DNA of 64,000 bases from Actinomadura latina NBRC 106108 (GTDB lineage: Bacteria > Actinomycetota > Actinomycetes > Streptosporangiales > Streptosporangiaceae), in the NCBI RefSeq assembly GCF_001552195.1, contig NZ_BCQS01000005.1, positions 868,001 to 932,000 of the forward strand, read 5' to 3'. The position numbers and the translations under genes were made by a program. Positions 26,238 to 39,507 of the stretch are shown piece by piece. The notes beneath the pieces were generated by a model, which made no database searches, was not told the DNA's origin, and worked only from the letters and a program-made list of their open reading frames with translations. Each line of letters starts with the position of its first letter. Position 1 is the first letter of the stretch.

Positions 26238-26676
26238 CGCGCCGTGTCCCTTCCTGCCCCCTGGCGGGGCGTGCCGGCCCCCGCGGACGGTGACGCCGCA
26301 CGCCGGGGGAGAGTGGGTCCACGACCCTCGCCGCTCGTACAACGGGCCGAAGGTCACGGATCGTGCCCCGCACAGGGTCGGCGCAGGGCGGTGGCGAGCG
26401 AACCGGCCTGCCTGGGGGGAGCTTGCCTGCCGGAGCCGCGTGCCTGGGATCAGCGACGTTGCTGCACTACGGGATCACCGTGTCGCTCACTGTACGTTCG
26501 GTAGGTCACGGAGCGATTGAGGCTGAGCGTCCTCCCGGCGACAAACGACCTCGTCGCGGATCCGTTTGGGACGTCCGAAAGCCGATCGTCACGGAATCGG
26601 CGCCTTGCCCCGGCATGACGCTCGGTGACGGGGAACGACCTGCCCGCCGGATCCGTACTACCTACGGGAGGCGTTC
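26238..26676. other. Divergent intergenic region without a gene
   Basis: About 440 bp between the frameshifted GGDEF-EAL gene and the lipoprotein gene. No ORF has a Shine-Dalgarno plus recognisable protein. Both promoters must lie here; TACGGGAGG just before 26677 is the lipoprotein ribosome binding site. I see no riboswitch-like or strong hairpin structure. Confidence 0.4.
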
Positions 26677-27768
26677 ATGCGACTGCACACGATCGTCCTG
26701 GTCTCGGCCGCGGTGGTCCTGGCGGGCTGCTCGTCCTCGCCGTCCGGCGGGGGCGGCGACGGCGGCGCGCGCACACCGGCGCCGCTGCCGTCCAGCGCGC
26801 CGGCGGGGACGGCCGGGAAGCCGCGCACGGTCGCGGGGAACCTGGAGGTGCCGTGGGCGGCGGCGTTCCTGCCCGGCGGCGACGCCCTGGTCACCGAACG
26901 CGAGTCGGCCCGCCTGGTGCGGGTCTCGCCGTCCGGGGACAGGACGGCGGCCGGCACGGTGCCCGGGGTGGAACCCGAGGGCGAGGGCGGGCTACTGGGC
27001 GTAGCCGTGTCCCCGTCGTATTCGACCGACCACCTGATCTACCTGTACTACACGGCCGCGTCCGACAACCGTGTCGTCCGCGCCACCTATGACGGGCGTC
27101 TCGGCGCCCCCGAGCCGATCGTGACGGGCATCCCGAAGGGCGGGATCCACAACGGCGGGCGGCTGGCGTTCGGACCCGACAAGATGCTCTACGTCACCAC
27201 GGGCGAGACCGGCGAGGGCGGCCTGTCCCAGGACAGGAACTCCCTCGCCGGCAAGATCCTCCGCGTCACGCCCGCCGGGAAGGCCGCCCCCGGCAACCCG
27301 TTCGGCAACCGCGTCTGGTCCTATGGGCACCGCAACGTCCAGGGCCTCGCCTGGGACGACCAGGGCCGCCTGTACGCCACCGAGTTCGGGCAGAACCGCT
27401 TCGACGAGATCAACCTGATCCAGAAGGGGCGCAACTACGGCTGGCCCGAGGTGGAGGGCATCGGGAACCGCAAGGGGTTCACCGACCCGCTGCTCACGTG
27501 GACGACCGACGAGGCGTCCCCGTCCGGCCTCGCCTACGCGGACGGCTCCCTGTGGGCCGCCGCCCTGCGCGGCGAACGCCTCTGGCAGGTCCCCGTCGAC
27601 AACGGTAGGGCGGGCCGTCCGGTCGCCCACTTCGAGAACGACTTCGGCCGCCTGCGCGCCGTCGTCAAGGCCCCGGACGGCTCCCTCTGGGTCACCACGA
27701 GCAACCGCGACGGCCGCGGCGACCCGGCGCCGGACGACGACCGCATCCTCGACGTCCCGCTCGGCTGA
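26677..27768 (+). CDS. PQQ-dependent sugar dehydrogenase family lipoprotein
   Basis: A 363-residue exported protein of the soluble glucose/sorbosone dehydrogenase beta-propeller family. The N-terminus is a lipoprotein signal with lipobox LAGC (Cys18), followed by a Ser/Gly linker. Family blocks are NLEVPWAAAFLPGGDALVTER, EGGLLGVAVSPSY, IPKGGIHNGGRLAFGPDKMLYVTTGETGE, VWSYGHRNVQGLAWD and RNYGWPEVEG. It would act outside the membrane, oxidising a sugar-like substrate with PQQ; substrate and electron acceptor are unknown and no PQQ synthesis genes are in the window. The gene stands alone, convergent with gatB. Confidence 0.88.
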   Translation: MRLHTIVLVSAAVVLAGCSSSPSGGGGDGGARTPAPLPSSAPAGTAGKPRTVAGNLEVPWAAAFLPGGDALVTERESARLVRVSPSGDRTAAGTVPGVEPEGEGGLLGVAVSPSYSTDHLIYLYYTAASDNRVVRATYDGRLGAPEPIVTGIPKGGIHNGGRLAFGPDKMLYVTTGETGEGGLSQDRNSLAGKILRVTPAGKAAPGNPFGNRVWSYGHRNVQGLAWDDQGRLYATEFGQNRFDEINLIQKGRNYGWPEVEGIGNRKGFTDPLLTWTTDEASPSGLAYADGSLWAAALRGERLWQVPVDNGRAGRPVAHFENDFGRLRAVVKAPDGSLWVTTSNRDGRGDPAPDDDRILDVPLG

Positions 27769-27808
27769 CCGCCGTCCCGCGGCCCGCGCCACGGGACGGC
27801 TGCACGCG

Positions 27809-29311
27809 TCAGGAGGCGCCGAGCTTCTCCAGGATCAGCTCCCGCGCCCGCCCGGCGTCGGCCTGCCCGCGGGTGGCCTTCATGACGGCGCCGACGAGCG
27901 CGCCCGCCGCGGCGACCTTGCCCGCCCGGATCTTGTCGGCGACCGCGGCGTTGTCGGCGATCACCCGGTCGATGACCGACGACAGCTCGCCCTCGTCGCT
28001 GACGACCTTCAGCCCCCGCTTCGCGACGACCTCGTCCGGCGTGCCCTCCCCCGCGAGGACGCCCTCGAACACCTTCCGGGCCAGCTTGTCGTTCAGCTCC
28101 CCGGCCGTGATCATCGCCTGCACCCGCGCGACCTGCTCCGGCGTGATCGGCAGGTCCGCCAGCTCGACGCCCTGCTCGGTCGCGCGGCGCGACAGCTCGT
28201 TCATCCACCACTTGCGCGCCGCGCCGGCATCGCTGCCCTGCGCGACGGTCGCCTCGATGAGATCGACGGCGCCGGCGTTGACGACGTCCCGCAGCTCCAG
28301 ATCGGAGAGGTTCCACTCCCCCTGGATGCGCCGCCGCCTCGCCGCGGGCAGCTCCGGCAGCGACGCGCGCAGCTCCTCCACCCACTCCCGCGACGGCGCC
28401 ATCGGCACGAGGTCGGGCTCGGGGAAGTACCGGTAGTCCTGCGCCTCCTCCTTGCTGCGCCCGCTGGTCGTGCGGCCGGTGTCCTCGTGGAAGTGGCGGG
28501 TCTCCTGGACCACGCGCCCGCCGGCGTCCAGCACCCCGGCCTGCCGCTCGATCTCCGACCGGACGGACCGCTCGACCGACCGCAGCGAGTTGACGTTCTT
28601 GGTCTCCGACCGCGTGCCCCACTCCTGCGCGCCGCGCGGCATGAGCGAGACGTTCACGTCGCAGCGCATCGAGCCCTGCTCCATGCGCACGTCCGAGACG
28701 CCGAGCGACCGGACCAGCTCGCGCAGCTCCGTCGCGTAGGCGCGCGCCACGAGCGGCGCCTTGTCACCGGTCCCCGGAATCGGCTTGGTGACGATCTCCA
28801 CCAGCGGGATGCCGGCCCGGTTGTAGTCGACCAGCGAGTACTCCGCCCCGTGGATGCGTCCCGTCGAGCCGCCCACGTGCAGCGACTTGCCGGTGTCCTC
28901 CTCCATGTGGACGCGCTCGATCTCGATCCGGTACGTCTCGCCGTCGACCTCGACGTCGAGGTGGCCCTCCACGCAGAGCGGCTCGTCGTACTGCGAGATC
29001 TGGAAGTTCTTCGGCATGTCCGGATAGAAGTAGTTCTTCCGGGCGAACCGGCACCACTCCACGATGTCGCAGTTCAGCGCCAGCCCGATCTTGATGATGC
29101 CCTCGATCGCCGCGTGGTTGGTCACCGGCAGCGCACCCGGCAGGCCGAGGCACACCGGGCACACCTGCGTGTTCGGCTCCGCGCCGAACCCGGTCGGGCA
29201 CCCGCAGAACATCTTCGACGCGGTCCCCAACTCGATGTGCGTCTCGATACCGAGCACCGGCTCGAACTTGGCCAGTGCCTCGTCATAACTCATAAGCGTG
29301 TCCACGCTCAC
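27809..29311 (-). CDS. gatB: Asp-tRNA(Asn)/Glu-tRNA(Gln) amidotransferase subunit B
   Basis: The 500-residue tRNA-binding and kinase-like subunit of GatCAB, which phosphorylates the carboxylate of misacylated Glu-tRNA(Gln) or Asp-tRNA(Asn) before amidation. Blocks seen: [23 protein letters not shown], the zinc Cys set CGCP...[45 protein letters not shown] and [17 protein letters not shown]; the C-terminal YqeY-like tail ends [15 protein letters not shown] start at 29311, with an in-frame ATG six codons later. Follows gatA by 69 bp in the gatC-gatA-gatB order. Confidence 0.96.
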   Translation of the reverse strand: MSVDTLMSYDEALAKFEPVLGIETHIELGTASKMFCGCPTGFGAEPNTQVCPVCLGLPGALPVTNHAAIEGIIKIGLALNCDIVEWCRFARKNYFYPDMPKNFQISQYDEPLCVEGHLDVEVDGETYRIEIERVHMEEDTGKSLHVGGSTGRIHGAEYSLVDYNRAGIPLVEIVTKPIPGTGDKAPLVARAYATELRELVRSLGVSDVRMEQGSMRCDVNVSLMPRGAQEWGTRSETKNVNSLRSVERSVRSEIERQAGVLDAGGRVVQETRHFHEDTGRTTSGRSKEEAQDYRYFPEPDLVPMAPSREWVEELRASLPELPAARRRRIQGEWNLSDLELRDVVNAGAVDLIEATVAQGSDAGAARKWWMNELSRRATEQGVELADLPITPEQVARVQAMITAGELNDKLARKVFEGVLAGEGTPDEVVAKRGLKVVSDEGELSSVIDRVIADNAAVADKIRAGKVAAAGALVGAVMKATRGQADAGRARELILEKLGAS

Positions 29312-29380
29312 AGGAATCCCAGTCCCTTCAACGCCTCTTCCGTCCCGGCCGCCCGGCCGGCGTACGCCGTTCCGGATCGC

Positions 29381-30865
29381 CTAGAGTTCCGGGGCCTGGG
29401 CCAGGAGGGGGCCACCCCAGCGGTCTTCCAGGGCCCGCTCGACGGCGGCGCCGACGCGGTAGACGCGGTCGTCGCCGAGGACGGGGGCCATGATCTGCAG
29501 GCCGACGGGCAGGCCGTCCGACAGGCCGCACGGCACCGAGATCGCGGCGTTGCCGGTGAGGTTGGCCGGGATGGTGCACAGGTCGGCCAGGTACATCGCG
29601 ATCGGATCGTCGGCGCGCTCGCCGATCGGGAACGCGGTGGTCGGCGTCGTCGGCGAGACCAGCACGTCCACCTGCTCGAACGCGGCCTCGAAGTCGCGCT
29701 TGACCAGGCTGCGGACCTGCTGCGCCTTGCCGTAGTAGGCGTCGTAGTAGCCCGACGACAGCGCGTACGTGCCGAGCATGATGCGCCGCTTGACCTCGGG
29801 GCCGAAGCCCTCGGCGCGGGTCAGCGCCATGACCTCCTCGGCGCTGCGGGAGCCGTCGTCGCCGACGCGCAGGCCGTACCGCATGGCGTCGAAGCGGGCC
29901 AGGTTGGACGAGCACTCCGACGGCGCGATCAGGTAGTAGGCGGGCAGCGCGTAGGCGAAGTGCGGGCAGGAGACCTCGACGACCTTCGCGCCGAGGGCTT
30001 CGAGCAGTTCGACCGCCTCGGCGAAGCGGGCCGAGACGCCCGGCTCGTAGCCGTCGCCGGCGAACTCCTTGACGACGCCGACGCGCAGGCCGTTGACGTC
30101 GGCGTGGCGCGCGGCGTCCACGACCGGCGGGACGGCCTCGCTCACCGAGGTGGAGTCCATCGGGTCGTGGCCGCTGAACGCCTCGTGCAGCAGCGCCGCG
30201 TCGAGGACGTTGCGGGCGAACGGGCCCGGCGTGTCGAGCGAGGACGCGAACGCGATCACGCCGTAGCGGGACGAGCCGCCGTAGGTGGGCTTCATCCCGA
30301 CGATGCCGGTGACGGCGGCGGGCTGCCGGATGGAGCCGCCCGTGTCGGTGCCCGTGGACAGCGGCGCCTCGTAGGCGGCGACGGCCGCCGACGAACCGCC
30401 GGACGAGCCGCCGGGGATACGTCCCAGGTCCCACGGGTTGCGCGAGGTCTTGTACGCGCTGTTCTCGGTGGACGATCCCATGGCGAACTCGTCCATGTTC
30501 GTCTTGCCGAGGATCACCAGCCCGGCCTGCCGCAGCCGCTCCGTGATGGTCGCGTCGTACGGCGGCCGCCAGCCCTCGAGGATCTTGGACCCGGCGGTGG
30601 TGGGCATGTCCGTGGTGGTGAACACGTCCTTGTGCGCGATGGGGACGCCGGCCAGCGGGCCGAGCTCCTCCCCCGCCGCGCGCCGCTCGTCCACCTTCCG
30701 CGCCTGGGCCAGCGTCGTCTCCCGGTCGACGTGCAGGAAGGCGTTCACCTGCCCGTCGACGGCCGCGATGCGGTCCAGATGCGCCTCGGCCACCTCGACG
30801 GCCGACACCTCACCGGCGGCGAGCAGTTCCCCGAGCTCCGCCGCGCCCTTACCGACCAGTTCCAT
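29381..30865 (-). CDS. gatA: Asp-tRNA(Asn)/Glu-tRNA(Gln) amidotransferase subunit A
   Basis: The amidase subunit that frees ammonia from glutamine for GatB. The 494-residue protein carries the amidase signature with the Ser-cisSer-Lys triad: Lys in [10 protein letters not shown], and [33 protein letters not shown]. The ATG at 30865 shares one base with the gatC stop (TGATG), so the start is certain by coupling. The presence of GatCAB implies that this organism makes Gln-tRNA, and perhaps Asn-tRNA, by transamidation. Confidence 0.96.
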   Translation of the reverse strand: MELVGKGAAELGELLAAGEVSAVEVAEAHLDRIAAVDGQVNAFLHVDRETTLAQARKVDERRAAGEELGPLAGVPIAHKDVFTTTDMPTTAGSKILEGWRPPYDATITERLRQAGLVILGKTNMDEFAMGSSTENSAYKTSRNPWDLGRIPGGSSGGSSAAVAAYEAPLSTGTDTGGSIRQPAAVTGIVGMKPTYGGSSRYGVIAFASSLDTPGPFARNVLDAALLHEAFSGHDPMDSTSVSEAVPPVVDAARHADVNGLRVGVVKEFAGDGYEPGVSARFAEAVELLEALGAKVVEVSCPHFAYALPAYYLIAPSECSSNLARFDAMRYGLRVGDDGSRSAEEVMALTRAEGFGPEVKRRIMLGTYALSSGYYDAYYGKAQQVRSLVKRDFEAAFEQVDVLVSPTTPTTAFPIGERADDPIAMYLADLCTIPANLTGNAAISVPCGLSDGLPVGLQIMAPVLGDDRVYRVGAAVERALEDRWGGPLLAQAPEL

Positions 30866-31164
30866 CAGGCCTCCTCGTCCAGGATCCGCGGGACGCGGAA
30901 GCGCTGCTCCTCGGCGGCGGGCGCGCCGGAGAGGGCCTGCTCGGGCGTGAGGCACGGCCGTACCTCGTCCGTCCGGTAGACGTTGGTCAGCGGCAGCGCG
31001 TGCGAGGTGGGCGGGATGTCCTCCGCGGCGACCTCCTGCACCCGCGCGACCGCGGAGATGATCTGGTCGAGCTGGGCGGCGAGATGGTCGAGCTCGTCGT
31101 CGCCGAGCGCCAGCCGGGACAGCCGGGCGAGATGCTGGACCTCGTCACGGGTGATGGCGGACAT
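30865..31164 (-). CDS. gatC: Asp-tRNA(Asn)/Glu-tRNA(Gln) amidotransferase subunit C
   Basis: The 99-residue subunit that wraps between GatA and GatB and stabilises them. Typical start [36 protein letters not shown] and the [19 protein letters not shown] segment are present. ATG at 31164; the stop overlaps the gatA start by one base. First gene of gatCAB. Confidence 0.94.
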   Translation of the reverse strand: MSAITRDEVQHLARLSRLALGDDELDHLAAQLDQIISAVARVQEVAAEDIPPTSHALPLTNVYRTDEVRPCLTPEQALSGAPAAEEQRFRVPRILDEEA

Positions 31165-31330
31165 GATGAGAAACCGTTCCTGGCGATGTATTGGGTTCCC
31201 GCCCATCCTATGGGCCGCGCGCCTCGCCGCCCGACTGGTTTACGCGGGCATGATCCCGGCGCGCCGTTTCATCTCCGCATAGGGGGAACGCTTGTCTCGT
31301 CCACCCCCGGGACGACGAGAGGAGACCGCC

Positions 31331-31579
31331 GTGACCATCGGCGGCAGCATCGCCCTGATCATCATCGGCGCGATCCTGGCCTATGCGGTCAATTACGAGT
31401 TCAGCGGCATCGACATCCGGCTGGTCGGCGTGATCCTGATGGTCGGCGGCCTCATCGGCCTCGTCATCGGCATCGTGAGGATCGTGTCCGCCCGCCGCTC
31501 CGTGGAGCGCCGCCCCCCACCCCGCGTCCGCGAGGAGTACTACGAGGACGACTACGAGGCCCGCCGACGCGGCTACTGA
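31331..31579 (+). CDS. DUF6458 family small membrane protein
   Basis: An 82-residue protein with two hydrophobic helices (about 4-23 and 31-53) and an Arg/Tyr/Glu-rich tail (EEYYEDDYEARRRGY). The first half, IGGSIALIIIGAILAYAVNYEFSGIDIRLVGVILMVGGLIGLV, is typical of the actinobacterial DUF6458 family, whose role is unknown. The GTG at 31331 has GAGGAGA upstream, which decides the start over an earlier in-frame one at 31292. Divergent from gatC. Confidence 0.85.
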   Translation: MTIGGSIALIIIGAILAYAVNYEFSGIDIRLVGVILMVGGLIGLVIGIVRIVSARRSVERRPPPRVREEYYEDDYEARRRGY

Positions 31580-31830
31580 GCACCCTCACCCCTACCGAGG
31601 CCGCCGCAACTGAGCCCCGTCCTCCCGCGCCCCGCTCCGATGACCGCGGCCGCAACACCCTCTTGGACGGGACCTCGGCCGGGGCCGCGGGCAGGTACGC
31701 GGAGGGCGCTCTGGCGCCCGCAGCGGGCCTGCCCGCCGACGCAGGCGACCGCAGCGACGCCACGCACGCCGGAAACAGGCACAAAGACCGCAACAGCGGC
31801 GTGAGGATCGCCTGCGTCGTGACGGGGGTT

Positions 31831-31850
31831 CCAGGGGGTCGCCCCCCTGG
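31831..31850. terminator. Terminator hairpin downstream of the RmdB-like gene
   Basis: CCAGGGGG-TCGC-CCCCCTGG forms an 8-bp GC stem 20 bp past the stop of the minus-strand GGDEF-EAL gene. It could also end plus-strand transcription from the DUF6458 gene. The repeated GCCCCCTGGGTCAA next to it (31851-31874) adds a direct duplication. Confidence 0.5.
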
Positions 31851-31869
31851 GTCAAAGCCGCCCCCTGGG

Positions 31870-33966
31870 TCAAGCAGCGGGTTCGGGGGTTATCTGGGCG
31901 TTGCGGCGGAGCCAGTCGGTGGCGGTCTTGGCGTCCATGGGGCGGCCGAAGTGCCAGCCCTGCGCGGCGTCGCAGCCCATGTCGCGGAGGGTCTGTGCGG
32001 TGGCCGGGTCTTCGACGCCCTCGGCGACGGAGCGGAGGCCGAGGGTGCGGACGAGGTCGACGATGGAGCGGACGATGACGGCGTCGTCGGGGGATTCGGC
32101 GAGCCGGCGCACGAACGAGGCGTCGATCTTGATCTCCTCGACGGGCAGCCGCTTGAGCCGGACGAGGGAGGAGTAGCCGGTGCCGAAGTCGTCCAGGCTG
32201 AGCGGGATGCCGAGGTCGGCGAGGGCGCCGACGGTGTCGGAGGCGTAGGCGGGCTCGTTCATCAGGATCCGCTCGGTGATCTCCAGCTGGAGCGCGGCGG
32301 CGGGCAGGCCCTCCTCGATCGTCTCGGCGAGACCGGTGTCGAGCAGGTCGCGGCCGGAGGCGTTCACCGCGACCTGGACGGCGAGGTTCTCGCGCCACCA
32401 CGCGGCGGTCTGGGCGAGCACTTCGGTCACGACGTAGTGGGTGATCGAGCGCATCAGGTACGTCTGCTCGGCGATGGACAGGAACGCCGCGGGTTCGAGG
32501 ACGCCCTTGTCGGGGTGCCGCCAGCGCAGCAGCGCCTCCATGCCGACGAGGTGGCCGTCCCGCAGTGAGACCTTCGGCTGGTAGAACAGCTCGAGTTCGG
32601 AGCGGTCGATGGCGCGGCGCAGGTCGCCGAGCATGCCGAGCCGCTCCGGGGAGTTGCGGTCCTTGCGGGACGAGTAGATCTCGACGCCGGTGCGCGCCTC
32701 CTTGGCGTTGTACATGGCGACGTCGGCGCGCTGGAGGAGCAGTTCGAAGTCGGGCGCGTGGTCGGGGAACAGCGCGATGCCGACGCTGGCCTCCAGGTCG
32801 AACGACATGCCGTCGAGGCGGACGGGTTCGCTGAGCGCGGCGCGCAGCCGGGCGGCGACCTCGCGGGCGGCGGCCTCGTCCCGGACGGACGGCAGCAGCA
32901 CCGCGAACTCGTCGCCGCCGAGCCGCGCCACGAGGTCGCCGGGGCGGACGCTGTGGGTGAGGCGGTGCGCGACGAGCTGGAGGAGTCGGTCGCCGGTGGG
33001 GTGCCCGAGGGTGTCGTTGACCTCCTTGAACCGGTCGAGGTCGAGCAGGAACAGCCCGGCGCGGTGGTTCGTCGGGTCGGCCGGCTTGCGGCGGGCGAGA
33101 CCGGTGCGGCGCCGGTCGGCGCCGCGTCTCACCGCGCCCCGCGCCTGGGCGAGGGCCTCCTCGGTGCGGACGATCAGCAGCTTGCGGTTGGGCAGCCCGG
33201 TCAGCCCGTCGTGCAGGGCCTGGTGCTCGCGCCGGACGGACACCGAGGCGTTCATGTAGACGGCGATGAACGGCAGGACGATCAGCGGCACGAACAGGGC
33301 GGATCGGTCCATCGCGATGACCATCAGCGGGGCGAGGCCGAGCAGGGCCAGGTGGACGAGGACCTGGTAGGCGAGGTCCAAGCGGAGGGCCTTGACCAGC
33401 GAGACCCGGGCGTGCAGCGCGACCGCGGAGCCGACGAGGGTGTCGTTGCAGGCGAAGTAGACGGCGCCGGCGAGCGCGATCGCGGGCAGGTCGCCGCCGT
33501 GCGGCACCCACAGGTCGGACGGGGTCGCGAGGTCGCCGAACAGGGCCAGGACGAGCTGGGCGGCGGCGAGGCTCAGGGTGTACTGGGCGGCGTTGAAGGC
33601 GATCCGGTGCGGGGCGCGGCCGCGGAAGATGCCGCAGGTGATGACGGCGATGACCTGGAGGGCGGCGGCGATGGGCAGGCCGGCGTAGAGAAGGGCGGCG
33701 AACGAGAACGTGGTGGAGGTCGTGGCGCCGTTGTTCTCGGTGGGGCCGGGCGTGATGATCGGGCGCAGTTCGCCGAACACGATGAAGCAGCCGAGGATCC
33801 AGAACACGGGCGTGCTGACGAGGGCGTCCAGGTCGGCCGTGCTCAGCCCGGAGAACGCGGCCCCGCCGGCCGTGACGCCGAGCAGGATGACCACGACGAA
33901 GTAGATCCACAACGGGGAGCCACGGCGCGGGGCCGTGTTCCTGGTGTTGTTCGGGTCCTTCATCAC
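31870..33966 (-). CDS. Membrane GGDEF-EAL protein (RmdB-like) for c-di-GMP turnover
   Basis: A 698-residue protein with six or so N-terminal membrane helices (about 18-240), GGDEF at about 255-445 and EAL at about 455-695. The GGDEF site LGGDEFAVL (near 350) and the EAL site GMEALLRWRH (near 477), DDFGTGYSSL and SVAEGVED look complete, so both synthesis and hydrolysis of c-di-GMP are possible. A polar Arg-rich insert of about 26 residues lies between DGLTGLPNR and the FLLDLDRFK strand. Architecture matches Streptomyces RmdB, which affects aerial development (family knowledge). Transcribed alone, 252 bp after ligA. Confidence 0.9.
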   Translation of the reverse strand: MMKDPNNTRNTAPRRGSPLWIYFVVVILLGVTAGGAAFSGLSTADLDALVSTPVFWILGCFIVFGELRPIITPGPTENNGATTSTTFSFAALLYAGLPIAAALQVIAVITCGIFRGRAPHRIAFNAAQYTLSLAAAQLVLALFGDLATPSDLWVPHGGDLPAIALAGAVYFACNDTLVGSAVALHARVSLVKALRLDLAYQVLVHLALLGLAPLMVIAMDRSALFVPLIVLPFIAVYMNASVSVRREHQALHDGLTGLPNRKLLIVRTEEALAQARGAVRRGADRRRTGLARRKPADPTNHRAGLFLLDLDRFKEVNDTLGHPTGDRLLQLVAHRLTHSVRPGDLVARLGGDEFAVLLPSVRDEAAAREVAARLRAALSEPVRLDGMSFDLEASVGIALFPDHAPDFELLLQRADVAMYNAKEARTGVEIYSSRKDRNSPERLGMLGDLRRAIDRSELELFYQPKVSLRDGHLVGMEALLRWRHPDKGVLEPAAFLSIAEQTYLMRSITHYVVTEVLAQTAAWWRENLAVQVAVNASGRDLLDTGLAETIEEGLPAAALQLEITERILMNEPAYASDTVGALADLGIPLSLDDFGTGYSSLVRLKRLPVEEIKIDASFVRRLAESPDDAVIVRSIVDLVRTLGLRSVAEGVEDPATAQTLRDMGCDAAQGWHFGRPMDAKTATDWLRRNAQITPEPAA

Positions 33967-34118
33967 ATCCTCGGGGGGTTCGGGGGGCCGTCCCCCGGCA
34001 CCGGAACGTCCCCGACCTCGGGGGACGCCCCCCGGGTGTCACGTCCGGAGATTCAGGTACAGGTCGTGATGAGAGGGAGGGTACGGCCTCAGCTCAACTT
34101 CGCGAAACCGATTGCGTA

Positions 34119-34139
34119 CGTTCCGTTATGCCGTTCCGT
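34119..34139. repeat. Direct repeat CGTTCCGT with 5-bp spacer
   Basis: CGTTCCGT at 34119-34126 and 34132-34139 in the region between ligA and the RmdB-like gene, about 155 bp upstream of that gene's start. A possible activator or repressor site; nothing more can be said. Confidence 0.3.
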
Positions 34140-34218
34140 ACCCGCCGCTCACCGTTGGGTAGTTGGAGTGTACCCCTGAGTAATGCGCCCCTGGTCGGAA
34201 CCCCATGATCACGCCCCG

Positions 34219-37441
<3,223 letters not shown>

Positions 37442-37466
37442 ACCGGAAAGCCTAGCGGCGCGGTGA

Positions 37467-38285
37467 TCACAGCAGTTCCGCGAGCCGGTCCAGGTAGCGG
37501 AGCGTGTCGGCCTCCGGCTCGGTGCGCAGGTTGAACAGCACCTCGTCGACGCCCGCGGCCGCCAGTTCGGCGACGGCCTCGCGCTTCCCGGGCGCGCCGA
37601 ACACCGTGACCGGCACCCTGCGGCCCGCCCGCTCCCGCAGCTCGGCGATCTTCGCGGCGAGCACGTCGGTGCCGCGCCCGTAGATCGGCATCCAGCCGTC
37701 GCCGAACTCCACGACCCGGTCGAACGTCGTCGGCCCGGCCCCGCCGATCATGACGGGCGGGTGCGGGTCCTGGACGGGCTTGGGGTAGGAGAACACCGGG
37801 TCGAAGTCGACGAACTCGCCGTGGAACTCGGCCTCGTCCTTCGTCCACAGCTCCTTGACGGCGAGCACCCGCTCGCGGAGCAGCCGCGTCCGGGTCGTGG
37901 GCTCGGTGCCGTGGTTGCGCATCTCCTCCCGGTTCCAGCCCGCGCCGACGCCGAGCACGGCCCGCCCGCCGGAGACCAGGTCGAGCGAGGCGACCTCCTT
38001 CGCCAGGAGGATCGGGTCCCGCTGGACGATCAGCGCGATGCCCGTCCCGACGCGCAGCCGCTCGGTCACCGCCGCCGCGGCGGTCAGCGCTACGAACGGG
38101 TCGAGCGTCCGGTAGTACATCCGGGGCAGCTCCGCCCCGCCCGGCCACGGCGACTCCCGCTTCACCGGGATGTGCGTGTGCTCGGCCAGGTACAGCGACC
38201 CGAGCCCGCGCTCCTCCAGCGCCCGCCCGAGCGCCGCCGGCCCGATCCCGTCATCGGTCACGAACGTCGAAACACCGAACTCCAC
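37467..38285 (-). CDS. LLM-class F420-dependent oxidoreductase
   Basis: A 272-residue luciferase-like monooxygenase-fold protein of the TIGR03619 type, which uses F420 or flavin. Markers: SLYLAEHTHIPV, RVGTGIALIVQRDPILLAKEVASLDLVSGGRAVLGVGAGWNREEM and PVMIGGAGPTTFDRVVEFGDGWMP. ATG at 38285. Substrate is unknown. It sits with the core-MetE gene 25 bp downstream; a functional link is possible but not shown. Confidence 0.9.
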   Translation of the reverse strand: MEFGVSTFVTDDGIGPAALGRALEERGLGSLYLAEHTHIPVKRESPWPGGAELPRMYYRTLDPFVALTAAAAVTERLRVGTGIALIVQRDPILLAKEVASLDLVSGGRAVLGVGAGWNREEMRNHGTEPTTRTRLLRERVLAVKELWTKDEAEFHGEFVDFDPVFSYPKPVQDPHPPVMIGGAGPTTFDRVVEFGDGWMPIYGRGTDVLAAKIAELRERAGRRVPVTVFGAPGKREAVAELAAAGVDEVLFNLRTEPEADTLRYLDRLAELL

Positions 38286-38363
38286 GACACGCCTCCCATG
38301 ATCCGCCTACGGTCCATAAGCGACCGCGGCCCCTTCATGATTCCCGACGCCCGGCCCCGTGCG

Positions 38364-39440
38364 TCAGGCGGGGATGCGGGCGGTGTCGGCGATCGTGGCG
38401 GACGCGAGGACGCGGTCGCCCGTGTAGAGGACGGCGGCCTGGCCGGTGGCGACGCCGCGGGCCGCGGTGGAGAGGCGGATGCGCAGCTCGCCGTCCCGCT
38501 GCTCGGCCGTGCAGTCGTAGACCTCGCCGTGCGCCCGCAGCTGGACCTGGCAGGCGAACGGGCCCGCCGGCGCGTCGCCCAGCCACACCGGGCGCTCCCC
38601 GGTGATCTCGCGGACGTCCAGGTCCTCGCGCGGCCCGACCGTCACCGTGTTCGTGACCGGGGAGACGTCGAGGACGTAGCGGGGGCGCCCGTCCGGTGCC
38701 GGGGTGCCGATCCGCAGGCCCTTGCGCTGCCCGATCGTGTAGGCGTAGGCGCCGTCGTGCTCGCCGATCTCGTTGCCGTCGGTGTCGACGATCGGGCCCT
38801 TGGCGGAGCCGAGCCGCTCGGCGAGGAAGCCGCGCGTGTCGCCGTCGGCGATGAAGCAGATGTCGTGGCTGTCCGGCTTGTCGGCCACCTGGAGGCCGCG
38901 CCGCTCCGCCTCCCGCCGGATGTCGGCCTTGGCCGTGTCGCCGAGCGGGAACAGCGCGTGCGCGAGCTGTTCGGGCGTGCAGACGGCCAGGACGTACGAC
39001 TGGTCCTTGCCGGCGTCGAGGCCGCGGCGCAGGACGCCGCCGTCGAGGCGCGCGTAGTGGCCGGTGCAGACGGCGTCGAAGCCCAGCGCCATCGCGCGGT
39101 CGAGGAGGGCCGCGAACTTGATCTTCTCGTTGCAGCGCAGGCACGGGTTCGGGGTGCGGCCGGCCGCGTACTCGCTGACGAAGTCCTCGACGACGTCCTT
39201 GTGGAACCGTTCGGCGAGGTCCCACACGTAGAACGGGATGCCGATCACGTCGGCGGCGCGGCGGGCGTCCCGGGAGTCCTCCAGGGTGCAGCAGCCGCGT
39301 GCGCCCGTACGGTAGGACTGGGGGTTGCTGGACAGGGCCATGTGGACGCCGGTGACGTCGTGCCCGGCCTCGGCGGCCCGGGCCGCGGCCACGGCGGAGT
39401 CGACGCCGCCGGACATGGCGGCGAGTACGCGCAGAGTCAT
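38364..39440 (-). CDS. mnmA: tRNA 2-thiouridine(34) synthase
   Basis: Thiolates U34 of Lys, Glu and Gln tRNAs using ATP and persulfide sulfur. The 358-residue protein has the PP-loop [13 protein letters not shown] at the start, the first catalytic Cys in [14 protein letters not shown] and the second in [17 protein letters not shown], and [11 protein letters not shown] in the middle. The ATG at 39440 fits the family start, with AAGGA closely before it. The cysteine desulfurase at 41459-42634 is two genes upstream on the same strand and is the probable sulfur donor. Confidence 0.96.
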   Translation of the reverse strand: MTLRVLAAMSGGVDSAVAAARAAEAGHDVTGVHMALSSNPQSYRTGARGCCTLEDSRDARRAADVIGIPFYVWDLAERFHKDVVEDFVSEYAAGRTPNPCLRCNEKIKFAALLDRAMALGFDAVCTGHYARLDGGVLRRGLDAGKDQSYVLAVCTPEQLAHALFPLGDTAKADIRREAERRGLQVADKPDSHDICFIADGDTRGFLAERLGSAKGPIVDTDGNEIGEHDGAYAYTIGQRKGLRIGTPAPDGRPRYVLDVSPVTNTVTVGPREDLDVREITGERPVWLGDAPAGPFACQVQLRAHGEVYDCTAEQRDGELRIRLSTAARGVATGQAAVLYTGDRVLASATIADTARIPA

Positions 39441-39507
39441 AGTCCTTTGAGCGTACGCGGCGTGGCCGAGTCCGCCGCCTGCATTTCCGCGTACGATTGG
39501 GGCCGCT

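Noticed and set aside
26238..26676. Riboswitch before the lipoprotein gene
   Set aside because: Looked for conserved riboswitch-like cores and hairpins; none recognisable.
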